64,000 bases of DNA, from positions 1 through 64,000 of the forward strand of contig JAHWKK010000019.1 of the NCBI GenBank assembly GCA_019347945.1, given 5' to 3'. Positions 49,082-57,325 of the stretch are shown here, piece after piece. A program made the translations under genes and the position numbers. Origin of the DNA: Acidobacteriota bacterium (GTDB lineage Bacteria; Acidobacteriota; Thermoanaerobaculia; Gp7-AA8; JAHWKK01). The notes under the pieces are model-generated. The model was given only the letters and a program-made list of their open reading frames with translations, made no database searches and had not been told where the DNA came from. How positions within the stretch are numbered: the stretch's first letter is position 1; each line of letters opens with the position of its first letter.

Positions 49082-49188
49082 CAGCCCGCGCGAGCGGGCA
49101 ACAGATCTTAGCCCCCGGCTTCAGCCGGGGGACAGAATCTTTCCCAAATTTAGTGTCGAGCCCGCTTCAGCGGGCGACAGAGTGGTAA
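49082..49188. repeat. REP-like double palindrome, copy 1
   Basis: Stems GCCCGC..GCGGGC and CCCCCGGC..GCCGGGGG are joined by short linkers. A close copy lies at 50145-50245 and a reverse copy at 50436-50536. With the 48770 array and a CCGGCAACC piece near 49295 it fills the 48719-49327 gap. Confidence 0.8.
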
Positions 49189-49314
49189 CCATCAACCTAT
49201 ACATATCTGGCCCGGCGGAGCGCGGGCGAAGAATACGGGCGCGGGATCGTGAATCACCGCTCCACGCACTCCGCAATGCGATTCCGGAAACCGGCACCGG
49301 CAACCGGTTCGACG

Positions 49315-49328
49315 TAGAATTCCGCGCA
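49315..49328 (+). promoter_or_regulatory. leaderless-type -10 for the methyltransferase
   Basis: TAGAAT at 49315-49320, then 7 bases, then ATG 49328. No Shine-Dalgarno is visible between them. Confidence 0.5.
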
Positions 49329-49996
49329 TGCTTCGGAAGATCGCACGGAGAGCACGCAATGAGCTGAGACGGCTCTGGAATCGCCCGAAACTGGAAGGGG
49401 ATCGGATCCACGTCGGCTGTGGGACTGCCGTATTCGAAGGGTGGGTGAACCTCGATCTCCGCCCTCTTCCGGGCGTGATTCCGCACGATGTGCGGGACGG
49501 GATTCCGCTCGATCAGCTCGAATTCATCTATGCCGAGCACTTTCTCGAGCACCTCACATGGAACGAAGGGGCTCGATTTCTCAGCGATTGCCGCCGGGCG
49601 CTCCGCGACGATGGCGTCCTACGGATCTCGACACCGAACCTCGACTGGGTCTGGGCGATGCAGTATCACCCCTACGAGTGGGAGTCGGCTGATGAACAGA
49701 TTCGCGATTGCTTCTGGATGAACAAGTCGTTTCGCGGCTGGGGCCATCAGTTCATCTACAATCGTGCGACGCTCGAAGCAGCACTGCGGAAGGCCGGGTT
49801 CGCCGAGATCACCCACCATCGCTACGGGGAATCGAATCACGAGCAGTTGCGCGGACGGGAATCCCACGAAACCTACAGGGACACCCCGGAGATCCCGCAC
49901 GTGATCGTCATGGAGGCGACAGGCCGCGCACAACCGGGGCGAGAAGAGCAGCTCGAGCAGAGCGAAGCGGATTTTCTGGAGGCTGTCGAGGCCTGA
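49328..49996 (+). CDS. SAM-dependent methyltransferase-like protein
   Basis: A 222-residue class I methyltransferase-like protein. Motif I reads HVGCGTAVFEGWVNLDL, followed by YAEHFLEHLTW and CRRALRDDGVLRISTPNLDW. This pattern matches the small predicted methyltransferases often found with surface-polysaccharide genes. It is alone, between two sets of palindromic repeats. The acceptor is unknown. Confidence 0.8.
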   Translation: MLRKIARRARNELRRLWNRPKLEGDRIHVGCGTAVFEGWVNLDLRPLPGVIPHDVRDGIPLDQLEFIYAEHFLEHLTWNEGARFLSDCRRALRDDGVLRISTPNLDWVWAMQYHPYEWESADEQIRDCFWMNKSFRGWGHQFIYNRATLEAALRKAGFAEITHHRYGESNHEQLRGRESHETYRDTPEIPHVIVMEATGRAQPGREEQLEQSEADFLEAVEA

Positions 49997-50002
49997 AGGA
50001 TC

Positions 50003-50536
50003 GGTTGCCGGTTGCCGGTGGTTGGTGCTCAGGGTACGACCCAGGTAAATTTTGACCAGATATGTCTAGGTTGATGGTCACCACCCAGGTGGCGGCAGGA
50101 TCTGACGGAAATCGAAAACGACGCGAGGATGAGCTCCTTTCCGGCAGCCCGCGCCAGCGGGCGTCAGATCTTAGCCCCCGGCTTCAGCCGGGGGACAGGC
50201 TGCGTCCTTAATGGACTGTCGAGCCCGCTTCAGCGGGCGACAGAATGGCCCGAGTCGCGCCTTCAGAAGATCCAGTTCGTGAACCGGTCTACGAATGGGT
50301 AGAGGAGAAAGAGCAACGCTCCCATCGCGAGCCCCACGCAGTCCAGGCTGGAAATGATCGTGTCGTCAGCTGAAAGACGCGCAAGTCCCCTCCGACGGTT
50401 TCGCTTCACGGGAAATTGCAAAGGAAATTCGGTTCTGTCGCCCGCTGAAGCGGGCTCGACACTAAATTTGGGAAAGCTCCTGTCCCCCGGCTGAAGCCGG
50501 GGGCTAAGATCTGTCGCCCGCTGGCGCGGGCTGACC
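50003..50536. repeat. repeat cluster downstream of the methyltransferase
   Basis: GTTGCCG units (50003-50030), a direct REP-like palindrome (50145-50245) and an inverted one (50436-50536) occupy most of the 49997-50679 gap; CTCCAAC units in reverse follow at 50645-50675. Confidence 0.75.
50263..50409 (-). CDS. possible 48-residue small membrane protein
   Basis: Between two palindromic repeats a GTG-started ORF encodes a basic start (KRNRRRGLARLS), then a single hydrophobic helix (VGLAMGALLFLLYPFV) and the end DRFTNWIF. The composition looks protein-like, unlike the repeat-derived sequence upstream in the same frame. No ribosome site is evident. Confidence 0.3.
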   Translation of the reverse strand: MKRNRRRGLARLSADDTIISSLDCVGLAMGALLFLLYPFVDRFTNWIF

Positions 50537-50679
50537 GGAGAGATGAGCCAGTGCCCGCACCCGCTTACCGCGTTCCGACTCGCAGCGCGCGGAGCGCGCC
50601 GCGAACGACCAGGCAGGAGCCTGGCGGTCCAAGCTCGAATCGAACACTCCAATCTCCAACCTCCAACCTCAAACCTTCC

Positions 50680-51381
50680 TCAAACGACGGCCGGGGAGAA
50701 GCTCGCGATGATCGATTCGAAGACGCGGAAGCCGTCTGCGCTTCCGAGAATCTTCTCCGAGCGCCGTTCCGGATGCGGCATCAGTCCGAGAACGTTGCGG
50801 CCCTCGTTGCAGATCCCCGCAATGTTTCGAGCCGAGCCGTTGGGATTGGCGCTCGCCGTGATCCGCGCTTCCTCGTCGCAGTAGCGGAAGATCACCCGGT
50901 CGTTCGCTTCGAGCATGTCGAGCGTCGCTTCGTCGGCGTAGTAGTTTCCCTCGCCGTGAGCCACGACGAGATTCAGAATCGTCCCAGGGGAGATCTGGCT
51001 GGTGAACGGCGTGTCGTCGGATTCCGTTCTGACTCTGACGTCTCTGCAGACGAACCGCAGATGCTCGTTTCTCATCAGGGTTCCGGGAAGCAGGCCGGTC
51101 TCGGTGAGGATCTGAAATCCATTGCAGATTCCGATCACCAGCCCTCCGCCCGCGGCGTGGCGGTTGACCGCATTCATGACGGGAGCGAGCTTGGCGAGAG
51201 CTCCGGCCCGGAGATAGTCGCCGTATGAGAAGCCGCCCGGGATGACGACACAGTCGACGTCGGAGACGTCATCGCGGCGATGCCAGAGCATCTCGACCTC
51301 GTGCCCCGCGACCGCGGATGCAACGTGCTCGGCGTCGTGATCACAGTTCGATCCCGGAAGAACGACGATGCCGAACTTCAT
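50680..51381 (-). CDS. purQ: phosphoribosylformylglycinamidine synthase subunit PurQ
   Basis: Glutaminase subunit, 233 residues, feeding ammonia to PurL in purine synthesis. Nucleophile Cys86 lies in GICNGFQIL, with the oxyanion-loop region [13 protein letters not shown] before it. ATG 51381 gives the standard length. It is separated from purS by a beta-propeller gene, which is unusual. Confidence 0.95.
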   Translation of the reverse strand: MKFGIVVLPGSNCDHDAEHVASAVAGHEVEMLWHRRDDVSDVDCVVIPGGFSYGDYLRAGALAKLAPVMNAVNRHAAGGGLVIGICNGFQILTETGLLPGTLMRNEHLRFVCRDVRVRTESDDTPFTSQISPGTILNLVVAHGEGNYYADEATLDMLEANDRVIFRYCDEEARITASANPNGSARNIAGICNEGRNVLGLMPHPERRSEKILGSADGFRVFESIIASFSPAVV

Positions 51382-51394
51382 ACGGTGGCCTCCT

Positions 51395-52558
51395 TCAGCG
51401 TGATCCGGGCGCGCGATAGAGAGCGAGCTCGCCCTCGGGATTCGTCGCGAAGACGCCATTGCGTTGTACGTCCCAGACCACCGCCCATGCCTTCACATTG
51501 TAAAGGGAGAGCGGCTCGACGTGGCGAACCGAACCGGTGAACGAGCCCGATTCGCCGCAACGATGCTCGGCGAAGACGACCTCACGATCGGTCCTCCCCG
51601 GTGCGAGAACCTGAGGTCCCGAAGGATCCGCGAGGCAGATCTTCTGGCTGCTCGTCAGTTGACCGAAAGCGAGCGACACACGCGGCATCTCGCCCGTCGT
51701 GTCGAGCGAGCTGGCAGACGGTTCGGCCAGCGGAACCTGCGCGAGCCAGTCGTCTGCTGTGACCACGAGCGATGCGTCGCCGGCGGCGAAGAGAGCCGCC
51801 GTGATCTTCCGGTCGGTCTGCAGAGGGACTCGGCGAATCTCGCGAAGCGGGCTGGTCGACCAGAGCGCCGCCACCGTCGCCTCTCCGGACGGAAACTGTT
51901 CGGCTCCGATGACGGCGAACATCGCCCCGTCGGCGGAAACGGCGATGGCCATCGGCTCCGGCTCGGCGATCGCGCGGACTGCGACGCCTCCTTCGCCGTC
52001 GAAGACGTGAACGTCCCGCCCGAGGATGTAGATGAAGCGGCCGGCGGGATCGGGAATCGCGTCCCGGATCATTTCTCCTTCGAGCGTGATCTCCCGTTCG
52101 ATCGCCAGTCTCGGAATCGAAACGATCGTCACGCTCTCGTCGGATCCGTTGGCGATGATCAACCGGGATCGGGGCTCGTCGATCCGTACCGAGACGAGAT
52201 CCTTCGTCGCGGCGATGTCGGGGTCGTCGAGGACGAGCTCGCTCAGAATCTCGCCACGGTCCGGATCGATTCTGACGACCGACTGCCGCGCCGCCAGACC
52301 CGCGTAGAGCGTTCCGTCGGAGGCGAGCGCGAGACCTCGCGGGCTCCCGGGAAGCGCCCACCGTTTGACGACGCTCTTCGAGCGGCTTCGAAGAAGCTCC
52401 AGCGGGGTGGATGCGAAAGCCGGGAAGGATACAGCGAGAAAAATCGAGCAGCTCAGAGCGGCGAGAAGGCGCTCAATCCTCGATCTCCCATTTGTAGTCT
52501 TCGACGACCGTGTTCGCGAGCAGACGGCTGCACATCGCTTCGACGGCCTTCTCGGCAT
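51395..52558 (-). CDS. exported beta-propeller-like protein
   Basis: About 387 residues. A signal-like hydrophobic stretch ([16 protein letters not shown]) precedes repeated four-strand blades of the YVTN/NHL kind (e.g. [58 protein letters not shown]). Probably periplasmic. The start is uncertain: the nearest in-frame ATG (52558) lies inside purS, and an ATT codon coincides with the purS stop. Function unknown. Confidence 0.7.
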   Translation of the reverse strand: MPRRPSKRCAAVCSRTRSSKTTNGRSRIERLLAALSCSIFLAVSFPAFASTPLELLRSRSKSVVKRWALPGSPRGLALASDGTLYAGLAARQSVVRIDPDRGEILSELVLDDPDIAATKDLVSVRIDEPRSRLIIANGSDESVTIVSIPRLAIEREITLEGEMIRDAIPDPAGRFIYILGRDVHVFDGEGGVAVRAIAEPEPMAIAVSADGAMFAVIGAEQFPSGEATVAALWSTSPLREIRRVPLQTDRKITAALFAAGDASLVVTADDWLAQVPLAEPSASSLDTTGEMPRVSLAFGQLTSSQKICLADPSGPQVLAPGRTDREVVFAEHRCGESGSFTGSVRHVEPLSLYNVKAWAVVWDVQRNGVFATNPEGELALYRAPGSR

Positions 52559-52718
52559 CTTCCCTTTTCGTTCCATCTTCGAGTGTGATTCGAAACACCT
52601 TGCCTGCGCGGACATCTTCCACCGAATCGAAACCGAGGGTTTCCAGCGAGTGCTGGATGGCCTTCCCCTGGGGGTCGAGAACGGATGGCTTGAGCTCTAC
52701 GGTGACGGTGGCTTTCAT
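52473..52718 (-). CDS. purS: phosphoribosylformylglycinamidine synthase subunit PurS
   Basis: An 81-residue small subunit bridging PurQ and PurL. MKATVTVELKPSVLDPQG and GKVFRITLE are characteristic. It starts 7 bases after the metallo-hydrolase gene and is followed by the propeller and then purQ. purL is not in this window. Confidence 0.95.
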   Translation of the reverse strand: MKATVTVELKPSVLDPQGKAIQHSLETLGFDSVEDVRAGKVFRITLEDGTKREDAEKAVEAMCSRLLANTVVEDYKWEIED

Positions 52719-52725
52719 GGCAGTT

Positions 52726-53553
52726 TCAGAAGAGCGACAGCTGGGTCGGGCGGATCGGTCGCGGTGGCGGCGCGACGCCGCCGATCTCGAAGAGCTCGGT
52801 CGCACCGGCCTGATTCGAGATCGCCAGCCGGGGGTTGATGCCGATGTCGAGGAGCGCGCTGCTCACGAGCGACTCCACGAGCTCCGGCGTATTGTTCTGT
52901 TTCGACAGATGAATCATCACGAGCGTGTCGAGGTATTCGCTCGCGAGCGAATATGCGGCACTGACGGCGTCATCATTCGAGAGATGCCCCACCGAGGAGA
53001 GAATTCTCCTCTTGAGGAACCACGGGTAGGTGCCTCTCCGCAAAGTATCGACGTCATGGTTGGCTTCGAAAAAGACCGCGTGACAGTTGGCGAGGTGGAG
53101 CTTGATCGCGGGGCTGAACCATCCGAGATCCGTGGCCAGCCCGACCCGGATGCCGGCGCGTGACTCGATGACGAACGAGGAAGGATCGAACGCATCGTGA
53201 GGAGTCTTTCGCGCGTGGACCATCAGCTCGCCGATCCGGAACGAGGAATCGTTCTGGTACTCGACGATCTCTACGCCTTCATCGTCCCGCAGAAACCAGC
53301 CGGCCTTCGTTCCACGGGTGACGTAGACGGGAATCCCGAATTTCCTGGAGATTTTCTCGGCTCCCCGGATATGATCGCTGTGTTCGTGAGTGAGGACGAT
53401 CGCGTCGATCTGGTCGAGGGAGCGGCCGATCATTCCGAGGCGCTTCGCCATCTGCCGGGGCCCGAATCCCGCGTCGACGAGAATGCTGGTACCGTCGCAC
53501 TCGAAAAAGTGCGAGTTTCCTTCACTGCCTGAACCGAGGGATGCGGTCTTCAT
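52726..53553 (-). CDS. MBL-fold metallo-hydrolase (YycJ/WalJ-like)
   Basis: A 275-residue metallo-beta-lactamase-fold protein. Metal motif THEHSDHIRG and the earlier GSGSEGNSHFF start are typical of the YycJ group, with further His/Asp ligands in ATDLGW and GHLSNDD. The family is linked to DNA repair or exonuclease activity. ATG 53553 is chosen; upstream in-frame sequence crosses the divergent murA promoter region. Confidence 0.88.
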   Translation of the reverse strand: MKTASLGSGSEGNSHFFECDGTSILVDAGFGPRQMAKRLGMIGRSLDQIDAIVLTHEHSDHIRGAEKISRKFGIPVYVTRGTKAGWFLRDDEGVEIVEYQNDSSFRIGELMVHARKTPHDAFDPSSFVIESRAGIRVGLATDLGWFSPAIKLHLANCHAVFFEANHDVDTLRRGTYPWFLKRRILSSVGHLSNDDAVSAAYSLASEYLDTLVMIHLSKQNNTPELVESLVSSALLDIGINPRLAISNQAGATELFEIGGVAPPPRPIRPTQLSLF

Positions 53554-53665
53554 TGGATCGAGGGATCGGTGGTCAGAAACCAGCCCGCTCTTCAAGATAA
53601 CGCATCCGCCCGAAAACCGGTAGTGCGTTTGCACGAGGCGAGCACCGGAAAAGAAAGCGGGAGGA

Positions 53666-54955
53666 ATGATGGAGAGATTTGTGGTGGAGGGTGGGCGCAG
53701 GCTGTCGGGCTCGATTCGTCCGGGAGGTAACAAGAACGCGGCGCTGCCGATTCTGGCCGCGTGTCTGCTGACCGAGGAGCCTGTGACGCTGCGGAACCTT
53801 CCGGACATCCGTGATGTTCGCATCATGCTCGAGATCATCGAGGGGCTCGGGGCGAGTGTCGAGCGTCTCGATCGGAACGTCGTCCGGATCCACGCGAAGG
53901 GGGAGTGCGACTCGGTGCCGGACCTTCAGCTTTCGAAGAAGGTGAGGGGCTCGATTCTGTTCGCTGGTCCTCTTCTGGCGAGATGCGGACGGGCGGTGAT
54001 CAGCAAACCGGGAGGTGACGCGATCGGGCGGCGGCGTGTCGACACGCATCTGATTGCGCTCGAGGCGCTCGGTGCCCAGATTGTCGTCGACGAGACCTCG
54101 TACATGATGAGCTGCAGGGGCCTGACGGGGTCGAAGATGTTTCTGGACGAGGCCTCGGTCACCGCCACGGAAAATGCGGTCTCGGCGGCGGTTCTCGCGA
54201 AGGGCGAAACAGTCATCTACAACGCGGCCTCGGAGCCCCACGTCCAGGACCTGTGCAAATTTCTCAACGGTATGGGGGCGAAGATCGAAGGGATCGCAAC
54301 GAACCAGCTCATCATCCATGGGGTCGACAGGCTCAGTGGCGGAGAGTTCACGATTCCGAGCGATCACATCGAGGTCGGCTCCTACATCGGTCTCGCCGCG
54401 GTGACTCGAAGCGAGCTGCTCATCGAGCAGGCGGTTCCGCACCACATGTACGCGGTGCGGATGATGCTCGAGAAGCTCGGGGTGAAGATTCTGGTGGAGG
54501 GAGACGATATCCGGGTGCCGCGGAATCAGGAGCTCCGGGTCCGCTACGATCTCGGCTCTGCGGTGCCGAAGATCGACGACGGCACCTGGCCTCAGTTTCC
54601 GGCGGACCTTCTTTCGATCATGCTGGTCATTGCAACGCAGTCGGATGGCACCGTGATGATTTTCGAGAAGATGTTCGAGTCCCGGCTGTTCTTCGTCGAC
54701 AGTCTGATCGGAATGGGAGCGAGAATCATCCTGTGCGATCCGCATCGGGCGATCGTCGTCGGTGCTTCGACGCTCCACGGTTCGGACATCACGAGCCCGG
54801 ACATCCGTGCCGGTATGGCGCTTCTTCTGGCTGCGCTTTGCGCGAAGGGAACCAGCGTGATTCACAACGTTCATCAGATCGACCGCGGCTACGAAAGGAT
54901 CGACGAGAGGCTCGTGGCACTCGGTGCATCGATCCGGCGCGAGGAGGATCGTTGA
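53666..54955 (+). CDS. murA: UDP-N-acetylglucosamine 1-carboxyvinyltransferase (MurA)
   Basis: First committed enzyme of peptidoglycan synthesis, 429 residues, transferring enolpyruvate from PEP to UDP-GlcNAc. The NKNAALPILAA start and the inside-out repeats match the EPSP-synthase fold. The catalytic-loop position that is Cys115 in E. coli is Asp118 here (KPGGDAIG, codon GAC 54017-54019). This natural variant makes MurA insensitive to fosfomycin. A GGGAGGA ribosome site precedes the ATG pair at 53666 and 53669. Confidence 0.97.
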   Translation: MMERFVVEGGRRLSGSIRPGGNKNAALPILAACLLTEEPVTLRNLPDIRDVRIMLEIIEGLGASVERLDRNVVRIHAKGECDSVPDLQLSKKVRGSILFAGPLLARCGRAVISKPGGDAIGRRRVDTHLIALEALGAQIVVDETSYMMSCRGLTGSKMFLDEASVTATENAVSAAVLAKGETVIYNAASEPHVQDLCKFLNGMGAKIEGIATNQLIIHGVDRLSGGEFTIPSDHIEVGSYIGLAAVTRSELLIEQAVPHHMYAVRMMLEKLGVKILVEGDDIRVPRNQELRVRYDLGSAVPKIDDGTWPQFPADLLSIMLVIATQSDGTVMIFEKMFESRLFFVDSLIGMGARIILCDPHRAIVVGASTLHGSDITSPDIRAGMALLLAALCAKGTSVIHNVHQIDRGYERIDERLVALGASIRREEDR

Positions 54956-55827
54956 GCACTGCCCCGACCGGGATGCAACTGGTTCAGGCCATCGATCTCG
55001 CCCGGGGAAGAACGATTACGTTCGGGAGAATTCCACTCGTGATGGGGATCGTGAACGTGACTCCCGACTCGTTCTCGGACGGAGGAGTTCACTATCGGTC
55101 GGATGTCGCCATCGATGCGGCGATCCGGATGGCCGAAGAGGGGGCGGCAATCGTCGATGTCGGAGGCGAATCCACCAGACCGGGGGCGCTCCCCGCGAGC
55201 CTCGAGGAAGAGCTCGAGCGAGTAATGCCGGTGATCGAGGGGATTCGCCAGCGGTCGGAGATCGCGATCTCGATCGATACCATGAAAGCGGAAGTGGCGC
55301 GCAGGGCGCTCGATTCGGGCGCCGACATCGTGAACGACGTCACGGCGATGAGGCACGACGCTGAAATGGCGGGGGTCGTCGCTTCGTCGGGCGCTCCGGT
55401 GATTCTGATGCACATGCGCGGAGAGCCGCGCACCATGCAGAGCAACATTCACTACGACGACCTCATGGGAGAGATCGCGGCGGAGCTGGCCGAGCGTGTC
55501 GAGGCAGCCGGGGCTGCCGGAATCGATCGGTCCCGGATCCTGGTCGATCCGGGAATCGGATTCGGGAAGACGTTCGAGCACAACGCGGAGATCCTTCGGG
55601 ATTTCTCCACTCTCGAGGCTCTGGGCCCGGTGGTGATCGGCGCTTCCCGCAAGGCTTTCATCGGTCATGTGACGGGTCGCGCAGCCGGTCCGGATCGGGT
55701 CGCCGGCTCGCTCGCGGCAGTCGCGGCGGCGGCCGCGGGCGGGGCCGCCATCGTCCGCGTTCACGACGTCGGTTCGACGATTGATTTTCTGAGGGTGTAC
55801 GATGCCATCCGCGGCGGGGGTGAATGA
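54952..55827 (+). CDS. folP: dihydropteroate synthase
   Basis: Folate-pathway TIM barrel, 291 residues from TTG 54952 (overlapping the murA stop, with GAGGAGG upstream); ATG 54973 is an alternative. The PPi/pterin motif GIVNVTPDSFSDGG is conserved, as are DVGGESTRPGA and the end GASRKAF. Target of sulfonamides. Its stop overlaps the cdaA start (ATGA). Confidence 0.95.
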   Translation: MSTAPTGMQLVQAIDLARGRTITFGRIPLVMGIVNVTPDSFSDGGVHYRSDVAIDAAIRMAEEGAAIVDVGGESTRPGALPASLEEELERVMPVIEGIRQRSEIAISIDTMKAEVARRALDSGADIVNDVTAMRHDAEMAGVVASSGAPVILMHMRGEPRTMQSNIHYDDLMGEIAAELAERVEAAGAAGIDRSRILVDPGIGFGKTFEHNAEILRDFSTLEALGPVVIGASRKAFIGHVTGRAAGPDRVAGSLAAVAAAAAGGAAIVRVHDVGSTIDFLRVYDAIRGGGE

Positions 55828-56612
55828 GCGAGTTTTTTCAGAAAATCGCCTCGATCGAATTCGGGTGGCGGGACTTCATCGACATACTGGTCGTGGCGAT
55901 CATTCTGTACAACATCCTCGTTCTCATCAGGGGAACCAGGGCGATGCAGATGCTCCTCGGGCTCCTCGTCCTGTTCGCGACGAACTTCGTCGCGGAGCTG
56001 ATGAACTTCGCTGCGCTCGACCAGCTCTCCGGCGCACTTCTGCTCTACATTCCGTTCGCCATCATCGTTCTGTTTCAGCACGAGATCCGGAGGGCGCTGG
56101 CATCGTTCGGCCGGACGCCGCTCGTGTCGCTGCTCCAGGAAAATCGAACGCGGGGGGAGGACTATTCGCCGATCGTCCGGACCGCAGAACGACTGGCGAG
56201 CGAAAAGACCGGCGCGCTGATCGTGCTCGAACGGACGCAGAGTCTCAAGCTCTACACCGACAGCGGCAAGCGGCTCGATGCGATCGTCTCCTCGGAGTTG
56301 CTGATCAGTCTGTTTCAGCACACGACTCCGCTTCACGATGGCGCCGTGGTGATTCAGGGGAGTCGCGTCATCGCAGCGGGGGTCTTTCTGCCGCTGAGCA
56401 GCTCGACGAAAATCTCCAAGCAGTACGGTACCAGGCATCGTGCGGCTCTCGGCCTCAGCGAAGAGACGGATGCATTCATCGTGGTGGTTTCGGAGGAGAA
56501 CGGCTCGATGGGAGTCGCTCTCGACGGCGTCCTTTACGAGAATCTGAGTCCCGAGACACTGGCTGAAATGACGAAGATACACGTGATCAACGACAGGTTG
56601 GGGAGGCGCTGA
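55824..56612 (+). CDS. cdaA: diadenylate cyclase CdaA
   Basis: Membrane c-di-AMP synthase, 262 residues. Three N-terminal helices (about 18-95) precede the DisA_N domain with the DGA motif (PLHDGAVVI) and RHR motif (GTRHRAALGLSEE). c-di-AMP controls osmolyte and potassium handling and cell-wall balance. Gene order cdaA-cdaR-glmM is conserved in many bacteria. Confidence 0.96.
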   Translation: MSEFFQKIASIEFGWRDFIDILVVAIILYNILVLIRGTRAMQMLLGLLVLFATNFVAELMNFAALDQLSGALLLYIPFAIIVLFQHEIRRALASFGRTPLVSLLQENRTRGEDYSPIVRTAERLASEKTGALIVLERTQSLKLYTDSGKRLDAIVSSELLISLFQHTTPLHDGAVVIQGSRVIAAGVFLPLSSSTKISKQYGTRHRAALGLSEETDAFIVVVSEENGSMGVALDGVLYENLSPETLAEMTKIHVINDRLGRR

Positions 56613-57325
56613 TGATCACGGCACTGTCGAACAACCTCGTCCTGAAGCTGATCGCGTTGGGTCTTTCGCTCGGGTTGTGGCTGATCGTCACGGCGCAGCG
56701 ACGCGAGCAGTTGTCGGAGCAGGCCTTCCGACTTCCTCTGATCTTCACCGGCATACCGGAGAGCCTGATCGTCACCTCGAGCACCGAGGAGCTCCCCGAG
56801 GCGGTCAATGTGCGGTTGCGAGGCCCGGAATCGAGACTCGAAGCATTCTTCGCGCGCAATCGAGCGGTCCAGCTCAATCTGAGCGACGCGCAGCCGGGGG
56901 AGGTCGACAAGCCGGTGAGAGCGAGTGACATCGAAGTGCCGCGCGGCGTCAGAATCATCTCGATCGATCCTCCCCGCGTACACCTCCACCTCGAGCGGAG
57001 ACAGGAGCGGCAGGTCGCGGTCCGCCCCTTCCTCGCCGGCGATCTCCCTGCCGGCTTTCTTCTCGGCGACACCACCGTCAATCCCGACAGGGTCAGGATC
57101 TCCGGACCCGAAAGCGTCGTCGCAGACGTCACCGAAACGGCGACCGAGCGGATCATTCTCACCGGACGGAGGACCTCGTTCTCGCAACGGGTCGGCCTCG
57201 TGGTCGATCACCCGCAGGTCCAGATCGTGGAGCCCGCCAACGTCGTGGTCACGGTCGTCGTCGTCCCGGTCGAGCCGCCGCTGGATTTGCCGCCCGTCGA
57301 GCTGGAGCGGGAAGCCGCGGAATGA
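56612..57325 (+). CDS. cdaR: CdaA regulator CdaR (YbbR domains)
   Basis: A 237-residue protein with one N-terminal membrane helix (LVLKLIALGLSLGLWLIV) and two or three external YbbR repeats. It modulates CdaA from the envelope side. The ATG overlaps the cdaA stop by one base and the end overlaps glmM by 4. Confidence 0.9.
   Translation: MITALSNNLVLKLIALGLSLGLWLIVTAQRREQLSEQAFRLPLIFTGIPESLIVTSSTEELPEAVNVRLRGPESRLEAFFARNRAVQLNLSDAQPGEVDKPVRASDIEVPRGVRIISIDPPRVHLHLERRQERQVAVRPFLAGDLPAGFLLGDTTVNPDRVRISGPESVVADVTETATERIILTGRRTSFSQRVGLVVDHPQVQIVEPANVVVTVVVVPVEPPLDLPPVELEREAAE

Noticed and set aside
53573-54874. A 433-codon minus-strand frame opposite murA
   Set aside because: Shadow of murA without any recognised domain.
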